Positions 52,745 to 64,000 of a stretch of DNA of 64,000 bases are shown here, one piece after another; within the stretch, counting starts at the first letter, position 1; each line of letters opens with the position of its first letter. Both the position numbers and the translations under genes were made by a program. The notes under the pieces are model-generated. The model worked only from the letters and a program-made list of their open reading frames with translations, did no database searches and had not been told where the DNA came from. The DNA comes from Dipetalonema caudispina (Eukaryota > Nematoda > Chromadorea > Rhabditida > Onchocercidae), in assembly GCA_013365325.1 (NCBI GenBank), contig JABVXV010000079.1:1-64000 (forward strand), read 5' to 3'.

Positions 52745-54054
52745 ATTTATAAGATGAATTTGGTTCATTACGAAATGAAATATCAATTACTTTAATTATA
52801 AGAAATGTTTTATCCCTTCCTTCGCGAAATTCATTTAGATTTCGCGACAGGAAGAATGAAAACAATAAGTTCTCTAAAAGCTTTTCAGCAAATAAATTAA
52901 TAATTTTACAAGCCATCTCCAATGATTAGAAAAACAACGGAGAAATTGTAAAATTGAATTTTATGCGATAAATAAATGAAACGAAAGACAAATGAGCTAT
53001 TTTTATTAATAACTAATGACACTTTTTGGAAGTCAATTAACTCATAATGTTAATTTCATCAGTAAAATTAGTTGCAATTTTTCCATCCAATTAACTTGTG
53101 TAATTATTAATTTGTTTGCTAAAAACAATTTGCATTAACCGTCTTGTTGCAGTTACTGTTACCTTCATTTTCAGGAAAAACTTTGATGAAATTTTTTTTT
53201 TTCAAACATCTAATCTTACTGTAATGACCATTCAGCATTTTGATTTCTTGATATTTTACAAAGCATTATACCAATTTACTTATAGATTCAAAATTTGAAG
53301 ATAACCAAATGAAATATTTCATAGTAAAGTTTGTCTTCTTGTATAATTTCAAGGAAAAAAAAAATCCGAAATTTGTTCATTTCTTGCCTATAACTTCCTT
53401 TACTCATATTATTAATCAAAATTGAAAACTTCTTAATCATGCAACAAATTATTTCGAATAAATGAATGTTGGTACAGTATTACTTTGTTGTTTGATGTAA
53501 ACGTTATAAGGAAATGAAATGACGCAAAAAAAAATTAAGCAAATGATATCATTAAGAAGCGATATCATTAAGAAAGGGATAATTTATCTCAAGAATTAAA
53601 ATACAATAATAAACTTGAAATTTTACAATAATTTCTGTCCATTTCAAATTTCCTTATTCCGATGAATTTTCCACTCTACAATTATCTCGTCCTATTCAAG
53701 TATTTTAATCCATAAGTAATATTTGTTACTTCATTGTTTGCAATAAAGAAAAAAAAAAAGAACCCTCAAAGATTTCAAGCGCATAATGCTCAAGACAAAA
53801 AAAAAAACTTTTCGTTTTACATGAAAAATTAGCATTAATTAATTTATTCATCGGCGTAAAAGTTAGACATTAAAAAAAAAAATGCTTAAATGACCTTTGA
53901 GCTTTCAATCCGTTACTTTGCTTTGCATAAAATCTTATAGGTTGACAAAATTTCCTTTTCATTCCCAAATAGTATGAACAGACAAGGCCAAGCAATTGAC
54001 CTAACAAATGGACTGACCGATAGCCTTCATCCTTTCATTATTTTTTTTTCCTTT

Positions 54055-54080
54055 GTGTGTGTGTGTGTGTGTGTGTGTGT
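54055..54080. repeat. (TG)n microsatellite
   Basis: About 26 bp of alternating TG followed by degenerate CTGTCGGTATG units. Confidence 0.95.
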
Positions 54081-57000
54081 CTGTCGGTATGTTTGCCTGT
54101 CTGTACCTATGGAACATTTTCAGACTTGGAATATAATTTGCCTTAACAAATTTACTTGCCATCTTCATCATCTTCAAGAAGCCGTTTTTCTTTCTTTTTT
54201 TTTACTCCATTTTGCATTGATTTGAATTAGTATAGGAGCTTTTTACTCATTCAAAACTTTAAAAATGACAGATTCTGGTAATCGAATCCGAAATTTTAAA
54301 TTTGACAATGAAGAATGACAATAGATTAGTTGTTATTTGAAATGAATAACATAAATGAACTGTAATGGAAAGGAATCTTTCATTCTTAAAATGCTTCAGA
54401 ATTCAAAATTTTTAAGCAAAAAAAAAAAAAAAAATTACTCAGGTAAAGATAATTAGATAAATTTTTTTTTGTTTTTTGTAATATTTGGTCACACAACTTG
54501 CAATGATTGGTAGTAATATGAAAGATCATTTCTTCATTTTGATATCTTAATAAACATTAACCATCAATTTCTTCCACCTTCATTATCACTTTCATAAATT
54601 CGAAATCTTTGATCGAAAGAGTAATCAATGACATTTTCATTTCGATAACAAATGGCATTCATTATTTCTCAACTACTAATGTAAACCTCGTTTATAAATG
54701 AATTTTTTCAATAATAACTTGGATAAAGCACTTAATAGGCTGAAATTTATAAATATATTAACTGGAACACTTAATGGCTTTATTATCGTAATTGTCATAG
54801 TACAAGTAAGCATGTTTTTATTTATTTGCATAACTTTAATAAATGACAATTAGGTTTGGCTTCGTTCATTTTCTCTCTTCTCATAGGTTTTTGAGAGGAA
54901 AATAGTTAAGGCTTCGAATAATCATTAAACCAAAATGACAAACCGGCACAAAAACAAACAAAAAAAAAAAAAAGAGAAAGATGGAACATTAGCGTAATAC
55001 TATTGAAAATCGAAATTGGTACTTAAATTGATGTGAAATTGGCCTAGAAGACTTAAGTGTTAGAGGACCTAAGAAGGAAGTTGAAATAAGTTCAAGGCAG
55101 ACGATATCATTATGTTCTGGAAAAACCAACGTAGCTCTGGCTAGGGTAGTAGGCCCATACAATATACTATAAAGGTTGAGCCGGTATTACTAAAGTATTT
55201 CAAATAGTGAATTTAATCTATTAATACCCATTTTTCCCGAGAACTTTCATTGTTGGCGTCGAAATGATAACGACTACATTTAACTGATTTTTTTCAATTC
55301 ATTTTTATTGAATTCTAAAAGGACTGTTCAAAACAACCAATGATTCTTATAACATTACCACGCAAATTGATTCCTTTATTGTCTTTTTCTTGTCCTTTTC
55401 TTTCCCATTTCAAAACTTCTAATCAATCACCAAATTAGAAACTAAGAGTTGTTCTAATTTCTTCTTCTACCATTGCTAAATTTAAATTGAAATAAAAAAA
55501 AAGGTCTAAACGTTGTGAATCATTCTAAAATAAAATTCTCGAATTGAATTTGTATTTTCCTTTCCTTTTTTTCTTACAGTCACAACCATATATTTCAAAA
55601 AAAAAAAAAAAAAAAAAAATAGATATGCAAATATCATGGAGCTTTTGTTTCTGCACTTATCATTCATTTCATATCAATGAAGGAACATTTAGAGTTCAAT
55701 ACTAAAATCGAACATTTTCAAAGTCAACAAAACAATTCATATTTGTATCCATCAGATTCAAAAAATCTCCTTTCCAATTTGTTTGAACATAAAAACTTAA
55801 ATTATCTCTTGTAGATAATAATAACTTTGTGGAAATTCAATAATCCAAAATTGGAAATAATCTATTGAATGAAGTAATAAATGAGTAATATATTTTATAT
55901 TCTTTTTGAGAGTACTTAGCGTAATGAATTGATCTTTAAAATGATCCTTAATTTTTTGTAAAAAGTGTTTTTTTTTTTAACATTTTCTTTTCTTTTAAAA
56001 AATGCTAGTAATGCTAAATTCCAATTTCTTTTTTTTTTTTTTTTTTTTGCGAAAATATTTAAATTAATTAGTAGTATTCTCCAGTTTTCTTGTAGTCCTA
56101 AAATGATAGGCATAAAAAGCATCAAAAAAATATGGCTAAGAATTATTTCCTTTTTTTTTAAATTTTTTTAACATGAAATTACTAAAAATATTGGGAATTA
56201 TAATTTGAATAATTTTGCAAAAAGAAAAAGAAATATTATGTAAATTTTGCGTGGAAATTTTCATTTTACCATTTATTTCAAATAATTTTGTTGAGCTATC
56301 CGTCCGTCTACCAAATGTTCACAGAAACTGCTAGAATGAATAGCTTATAATTAATGAAAGAAGAATTTGTGGGAATATTTGATATATTTGAAAGTCTAAA
56401 CCAAATAGTAATAATATATTTTATTATAAATAACACTTCGTTTAATTTCATTTTGATCATTTTTACTTTAAAAATTTTATTCAAATTGAAATGAGTCACG
56501 AATTTCCCATCAGTGTAACTATGACAATTAGCAATCATTGATTTGATATATGTTAACAAATCTCAAGCTATTATATATAAATTCTCTTCATATGGTAAAG
56601 CACAATATTTGACAATATGAAATTGATTGAAATGATCCGAATTTGAACTATCAAACAGTTTGTTTGCAGTCAACGTTAACCACTGAGCTATCAGTGTCCA
56701 TCTGCCAATTAATGAGTTTAATTAGATGACAATAATTAAGATTTCTTGTAGAATATTTATTTTTATTGCCAAAATTTAAATTGTAAACCATATTGAAGAA
56801 GGAATAGGATTGAACAGCAATTGAAATTACTTTCCTCAATGAATGCTTAATCATACTTATTCACCTGGGAATTGAAATGCAATCTTCCGCTCTATTGATA
56901 GATGGGAAGATATGACATTTTTTTTTTTTTATTTCAGCTAAATATGTTGCTCGTTGGTTGTTTAAAAATTCAATTAATTTTCTCACGATAAAAAAAGCAT

Positions 57001-57189
57001 CAAATTCATCAGTAAGTTTGAAGTATTTAATTTAATTGTTGTATGTGATAGAGTAAATTTTAACTTATCATTGATTAAATGATATGTTAGAATTTAATAA
57101 TAAAAATTAAGAATTAAAAAGTTTTTTTTTTTTTTTTTAATTTTAATCAAAAATTATTCCTCTGACAAACTTGGCATCATTTACAAAAG

Positions 57190-57258
57190 TGTGTGTGTGT
57201 GTATGTGTGTATGTATGTATGTATGTATGTGTGTATGTGTGTACATGTATGTGTACGC
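57190..57258. repeat. (TG)/(TGTA)n compound microsatellite
   Basis: TGTG units run into TGTATGTA units and back, about 70 bp in all. Confidence 0.95.
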
Positions 57259-60200
57259 ATGATGTCTGTCGATTGGCAAACTTCCATTATTTTTTTTCTT
57301 TTTTCGACAAAATAGGACGAAAAGAATACGTCCGAATTCGTTGATCAGACAGTCTCATTAATGTGTAACTTTGTAGGAATCGAATGTTTAGTTGATGATA
57401 AATTGATTAATTATTTCAAAAAAGTATTGCTTATCTTCCATTTTTTTTTTTTTTTTTTTTACGCAAAATTACAACGTCCAAATTTCTTTCACAAAATTTC
57501 TCCGCCCTCATTTTGAGTATTTTTCTTTTTTCGCTATCACGTAACACGTAAAATAGTTAATTTCTTTCACGTAACAAAGAAACATTTTGACTTTTTTTTT
57601 TTTTGTTCCATTTTGTAACATGTGAAAATTTTCAATTTCTCACAAATTCCTTGTTTTTGTTTCTTTCTCTAACCCTTATTTCGCTTTCTTTTTTTTTTTT
57701 TTTCGTGGCGTTTTTCACGCGAAATGTAAGCATGATAAATTATTCGTTAAAAAATTAATATTTTAAAATAGAAAGAGAGAGAGAGGGAGAGAGAAAGGAA
57801 GAAAGTGAAATTGCCTGAAGCAAAGAGTAAATTAATTTTCCTCTTCCATTCTACTTCACCTTTGTTCTTATTTTATTGTAACAATTCTTTTTTCTTTTTT
57901 TTTTTTTTTTTTTTTTTTCAATTACGATTTTCATTTAGAAAAGTTACACCATAATGGCTAATTTATTATATTGGACGAGAGAATGGAACTGAACTTTACA
58001 TTTTCGTTCATAACTTTTCACTAGATCTTATTTATTTTTTTTTTAATTGATAAATTACTCAAATAATTTAACCCAAAATGATTCAAGGAATTATTTTTAT
58101 GGGAATAATACCATTTCATATATCTATCCTATTCTACATACAAACCTATTCATCATTGATTTACGCTGTAAAGAATAACCCGATTTTGAATTCTTGATAG
58201 AACTTATCAGAACGATCATATTGTGATAAATATACCAGACATCGTTTTTATCTGTATATGTGTGGGGAAGAGGGGGTGTAGAGTGTGAAAATTGCCTCAG
58301 GGCATATTGATTCAAATGTTGAAGAAGAAATGAAATACAAGAGTGAATGAAATGAAGAAATTGTTTCATCTATTAGATTCTCTTACAAACATATTCCAAG
58401 TATATCAATCATTTACTTTTACATTAAGGCCCTATCACTTTTTTTCCACAGAAGTTAGAATTACTCAAAAAGGGATACTATTATAAAATTGGAATTTTAT
58501 CTCTCTACCAGCACTCTAAATGGTTACGAAATTAAAAAATTATTAAATGCTTCTTTCAGAAGGTTCATTTGAAAATTTAATTACATTTTTAAATTGATAA
58601 TGCATCATGTTTACAAGGAGACAGACGATTATTTCAAGGATATCAACCACAATCAAAGTATTATAATGATTTTATTTGATACATATACAAATGATTAATA
58701 TTACTCTTAAAATAGATCAGAAAACTGACCAAATAAATATATGCGTTTTCCATTTGGAATAGCAAATCAGATATTTCGTACCTGAATAACTGTTGTGGAA
58801 AAAGCGATCCATTAGAATGTGAATAGATGAATATCTGCTTCCAAACTTTTCATTTCTTTGATTTTACAAAGATTCAACTCATCATATAGATATTTAGGAT
58901 TTTAATCTTATTATGATTTGATAGTATGGTACTTTGTAAGATGAACAAATAATATAAATTTAAATCTTATAATTCATTTTTTGATATTATTTCCTGTATG
59001 ATAGTAATATGACGTTCCTACTATCTTTACGATGAAATGCAAAAAATTGTAGCTGTAAAATAGAACCATGATAGAATCGATAGTACTTGTACGGAAAAAC
59101 TTTTAGAGAATTTAGCAATTCTGAAAAATTCTGAAATAATTACAATTACTCTTTTTCGAAATGACTTTGTACTACAAATTTTACTCGAAATTTGTACCCT
59201 TTTTTTTCTTTTTTTTTTATTGCATTGTAATTCATCTATAGTGTTTTTGTAAGTGGAAAATCAAAAAATTCTGATATCAGAGGAATACCATTTTTATATT
59301 TAAACTTGTGATGTCTTGAATTTGCAACATCCTTACATTATTAATGTTGTTGGGTTCGCAACAGCTATTGCTGTAATTAATTCTCGTTGTTTTTCAAAGT
59401 TTTGTTTAAATTTTAAAGAGATCCAACGATTTTCCGCTATATTTTGATTAATGATGCTTTTTAATCAAACTTTTGACCATCATTCTTCCACTTGGCATTT
59501 TTTCAGTTGTAAATATTTGAGTTCAGATCAGTGATGATTCCACATTGGATGATCGGATACAAGTTTTCCAATGAATTACATGACAATGCAATTGAATGAG
59601 AGATGAGAATATCGCGTAAAGTTTCACGTAGTTTACTTGTAAAAAAATATCATGCAACGAATTTATTAATTTAGTCCAAATTAAGCGATGTCATTTCTTT
59701 GAATCTTTGCAAAACTGTTTGACGTACAAATTCTGGCAATATTTTGATGTAATTACGATTTCCAGTAGTTTACAACAATATGTATAACTAATGGATAGAT
59801 TAAAATGATAAAATAGCTAACGTTTTGAATCTCTCTCGACAGTATGACAATATATGATTTGATGATTTCCTGATGTTTAGTTCCGTCTCTAGCAATAATA
59901 GACTTATGCAATGGAAAATACTTTTGCTAATTTAATTTGATCAGGTTAACTATTAACAACCTTATTAACTAACCGTTATAATTATGAATTTATTTTGCAA
60001 ACAGCAAGAGTATTGCTGAAAATTCGTTAAAAATAATCCTTCTAAAAGTTAAAGATTTAAATACTTTAATATTAATATCTTTTTAGTCTACTGTTTAAAA
60101 GAAAACCAGATATTATTTTTTCAACGAAATATCTATCAAAGATGCTTGTGTACTTTGAATATTATCAATTAACGATAAGAAAATGATCAAATAATGGTAG

Positions 60201-60562
60201 GATAGGTAGTAGGAAAAGAGTTTGAAGAAGATACCGTAATTTAAACAAAAAAAAAAAAAAAAATTAAACAGAAAATTTCCGTTTATCATGTAATTTATCC
60301 GTTATTAATGGGTAGAATTGTTTACTAAAAAGAGCAACATGTGGTAAATTAAAATTATGATATATTCTTTTCCACTATTTTCACTCCAATAACAGCGATC
60401 CGGTTGAAACCAGTTTCATGTTTCATAGTGATTATGCAAGAAGAAAGTTTTTTTTTTTACTTTTTTTTTTTTTGTTTTATTCTTGACAAAGAAGGAAGAA
60501 AAATAAAAGGAGAAGAAAAAGAAAAAGAGTAATTATCAAACATTATCACAAACACCATAGAT

Positions 60563-60565
<3 letters not shown>

Positions 60566-60597
<32 letters not shown>
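60566..60597. repeat. poly(T) tract of about 32 bases
   Basis: Longest homopolymer noticed in the window. A-run at 60248-60262 lies 300 bases upstream in the opposite base, but no element joins them. Confidence 0.9.
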
Positions 60598-60598
<1 letters not shown>

Positions 60599-62459
60599 CT
60601 CATTAGATAGAAATGAATTTTCGTTCAATTTACACCATAAAAATGATCATCCCTATTATTTACAACAAAGGATTACGGTCATGAAATTTTTATGAAAATT
60701 TTTGAAAAAATTATAAAAATTGGAAAATATTAATGAATTTGACAACTTGTTCTTTTTATCAAAGTCTCAGAAATAATTCTAAAATTAATGTATGACTTGG
60801 AAATTTTGTCCCGTAGTGCAATGTATCATTTTAAGTGATTAAAAAGGAAGAATCATGTTAAATGAGGGAAATTGAGCTAAAGTTATTGATGGGGATTTAA
60901 GATTTGAATATTGTAAAAATTAGCACTTTAGAAGGTACATATCAGATACATCGTGGTTAAGCATCAAATTTGATAACGTAAGAAAATAGAGGAAAGTTGA
61001 TATTAGTTCTTGACTTTTCATCGTTCCGCCTTTGACAGTATTTGTAATTTAAGTGGGAGAGAAATGAATGATAAAATCTATAAATGTATCTTAGCATTTT
61101 TTGAATAAAACGATCAATTTTTTTTTTTCCAAAAAAAAAAGGAAAACACAGAGTTAAAGGTTAAACAAAGGACAAAGCCAAAATACATGCATATCTAATA
61201 TCATATTTTATGGGATATAGATTCTTATATCTCTTGCGTAATCATATCAAAACTTTCTAACAAATAAACTTTTCTTTGATAAAGTTCAAATTTCTTACAT
61301 CACCCGAAATATCATTAATAACTATATAATTTTCGAGCAGCTATTCTATTGTCCCAAACAAGCTTACTATTTTATCAAACTATCGCGTTCAAATTTATAA
61401 ATTAAAAGTAAAAGTTAAGAAAAATTATTCAAATTCTTTTTTCGTAAATATCTCAGAAAGCCATCAATTTACTGCTTTGAAGAAAAGCGGAATTCGTAAA
61501 GTGAATCTTAATAACGAAAAAAAAAAATGGCTTAAAATTTTTTCATGTCGTAGTAGTAAACTAAATTTGGTGTTTGTTGGCGTCTTTTTTTGTTTCAATA
61601 GCATTGTTGGCTTTCTTCTAATTGGCTTTTAATTACCAAGGATGAAATTCATATTGAAATGAATTTTACTACCATTTCATTGATTCATTTCCTTCTTTTG
61701 ATTCTTTCTTTCTTCTGATTTTGACTTTTATTTTGAATGTAAATCTATTTGACTGTATTATATTCTTAAATCCAAATTTAAAATATATTTCAAATTATAA
61801 GTAAAATTCCTCACCAAATAAAACATGCTAGTTGAAAAATTTTTTCTGCTAATTTAATTTCACTCGAAAAAGTTTTCCTCTTTGGATTTTTCGGCTTAAT
61901 AAGATTGCATTGGATATGATTGAATACAATGAAATATGTCATAAAATTGAATAAGCAGAAAAAAGAAAAGAGAGGGAAATAAAGCTGAAATAGTAACTTT
62001 GATATGCCAAAAAGATGGCGCGTCCCTGTCACATTTGCTTCATTCAAGGACGAATGTTGTGGTCTTCAAAAAATTGTGTCTTCATATTGAAATTTGTAAC
62101 AAAGCCTATGATACATACTGGAAGAAACCCCCGTACTGATGTATTTGTCTGTAGTTATTCAACAATGAAGGAAGAAAAGCAATAAATTGTCCAAAAGACT
62201 ATATCTTATTCATTTTTAATTTGATGTTATCTTATTAATCAGTTAAAAATTCCTTTGCTGTTTCTTTTTTCTATCATTAGTATTTTATAGCTTTGTCTCC
62301 TAGCTTTTATGAATTTATCATTTTAACAAAATTTTTTAAGTAGTCGAAATAAGTATGACATTCTGAAGTAAATTTTTCAAATCCTTTCCGGAAATTTGAT
62401 GTAATACCACATATTTGCTAAAGTTAAGCGCTTGATTAACTTCTGAGGTTTGAAATCCG

Positions 62460-62670
62460 AGATCATTAAGCGTGAGTTAGTGACGTGAGTCACGTACATA
62501 TCGTGCATTGTTACTTGCAGCAAATAGTTCCATTGAAGATTGTCTTGCAATTTCGGTTTTCATTCAGAAATAGTAATGGAAACGTTTTTAGACAATATTC
62601 GAATTCCTTGATCATTAAGCGTGAATGGTAACGTGAATCACGCACATATCTTGCATTATTACTTGTAAAA
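62460..62670. repeat. duplicated element with an ACGTGA-N-TCACGT palindrome
   Basis: Two copies 149 bases apart of a ~55-bp element starting GATCATTAAGCGTGA and ending CATATCKTGCATTRTTACTT. Each has a palindrome: ACGTGAGTCACGT at 62483-62495 (perfect, 13 bp) and ACGTGAATCACGC at 62631-62643 (one arm base changed). The flanks diverge. Confidence 0.75.
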
Positions 62671-64000
62671 TAGATTTACAATGTCATTTATCAGAACATT
62701 CCTTCCATTCAGTATCATTGATTAGAAATAATCAAGAGATTATAGTATAAATTATGAATTGTTTGTGTACATTTAATTAGTTATCTGTTTTCTTTTTTCT
62801 TTCTATCTTTTCGAAGAAATTATTTTGAACACAGTAATGCTTTTACGAAAAGAACATCATAACGATAGATTGAATCATAATTTTTTTTTTTTTTTTTTTA
62901 TTGGTTACTGTAAGAAAAAGTGAAAGTGAAAGATTAAAGAATCCCTTAGATCTCAATTTTAGATTTAAATTTTAAAATCGTGAAAATGTCAATCTTTATC
63001 TTTTACTAGCTTTTTAGTCGGATATGTTTTTACTAGCTGAAATTTCTTAAAACAATCAATCATTTTAGATAACAGATCATCTTTCACTCATTAATTATTT
63101 TATTTTTATGAAAAAAAGGAAAATGATAAGGCCAATTTAAAGAGATTTTCGCTAGTATATGTAATTACTGAACTGGTTGGCCACCAATACATATTTAACC
63201 TATTTCGAATAGCATAAGTAATTACAATATTAACTATCGGAACATAATCCTTCTTATTGTGCCAACAAATCCTGATAGAGTTTTATAAATAATCAGCAAG
63301 ATAACTGATACTATATGATATCTGATTAGTTGAGGTTATTAAAAATGCCATTCGTACCACGTGGTACCACTATCAAATATGTTGTTTTTCCAATGTCGTT
63401 AAAGTTGTCATCAACATCGTCAATGTCATCGTTCCACTGTTCTTTCTTCCCTACCTCTTTTTTGTCATTTATCACACGATGCAGTAATCCTTTTTATATT
63501 TTCATAATTAAAAAATTTCCACATCCTAATCACCTAATTAACCTCTGCCCCTTTTATCCTTTCTCATTCTAAGCCTTTAAGATAAAAATGAATGCAAGAT
63601 TGGGCTTCATTAAAAGATCCATGAAAATTGGTATTTGTTGACATAAAGCATGCGCAATGCTTACTAATTTTATTAATACCTGTATTACTATATTTTAAAT
63701 ACTACTATCAAAACTACTTTATTATCCATAATCGCTCAATCAATCCTGAAGAAACAGTTTTCTTGTATTATAAATGATAAGAGCAAATGATAAATGGTGA
63801 TAACAAAATGATCCTAGAAGATGAGAATTAATAGATTGAATTTCTCAAATAACCACTATCACTATTATCATTTCTACTACTAGTAAATGCCAATATAATC
63901 GTACATCATTTTTACCGCTATCCTGAAAAGATATTACATTTTACTACTTTAACTACTGCACTTACTAGTGCCACCGAAAGAAAAGCAATTAAATTTTTAC

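Larger units (their letters stand above)
52745..64000. other. gene-free region, second part of the distal stretch
   Basis: No exon supported. Holds a (TG)n tract, a TGTA-type repeat, T-runs of 20 to 33 bases (for example about 57441-57460, 57896-57918 and 60566-60597), a less AT-rich island at about 55020-55190, and the duplicated palindromic motif at 62460-62670. Confidence 0.5.

Overview
The window is AT-rich eukaryotic DNA, almost certainly from a nematode and most likely a spirurid/filarial one. The support is: genes split by introns with short GT...AG borders; acceptors of the TTTTCAG type placed a few bases upstream of start codons, as nematode spliced-leader trans-splicing would leave; nematode-type FMRFamide-receptor-like GPCRs; and long poly(A)/poly(T) tracts and microsatellites. 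The species assignment is inference; no database was searched.

Layout. 1-6.8 kb is gene-free and holds a pair of ~450-bp copies in inverted orientation. 6.8-14.7 kb (+) is a multi-exon gene for a membrane-anchored ADAM metalloprotease (prodomain, furin site, zinc site, disintegrin, Cys-rich region, EGF, TM, proline-rich tail), closest in plan to nematode ADM-2. 17.07-17.22 kb (+) is a candidate 52-residue gene. 20.47-21.02 kb (+) is a two-exon gene for an 88-residue protein of unknown function. 23.4-26.5 kb (+) is a six-exon gene for the mitochondrial peptidyl-tRNA hydrolase/ribosomal protein ICT1 (MRPL58) with the GGQ motif. 26.5-32.6 kb is gene-free and holds a near-perfect 130-bp hairpin. 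32.6-36.3 kb (+) is a six-exon seven-TM receptor. 38.1-38.7 kb (-) is a small secreted Cys-rich protein with WAP-like cysteine spacing. 41.4-44.5 kb (-) is a second seven-exon seven-TM receptor. From 44.5 kb to the end (19.5 kb) no gene could be supported; it holds microsatellites, short tandem duplications, a possible solo LTR and a duplicated palindromic motif.

How the genes relate: the two receptors are oriented toward each other with the small secreted protein gene between them, and both look like peptide receptors. No operon is evident. Exon models were built by hand so that splice phases and reading frames agree across every junction; that agreement is the main evidence for the boundaries given. 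The most notable items are the reconstructed secreted Cys-rich gene, a GC-AG intron and a frame-shifting candidate microexon in the ADAM gene, a TAATG-overlapping uORF ahead of MRPL58, a Tc1/mariner-type MITE inside a receptor intron, and the long hairpin at 28.84-28.97 kb.
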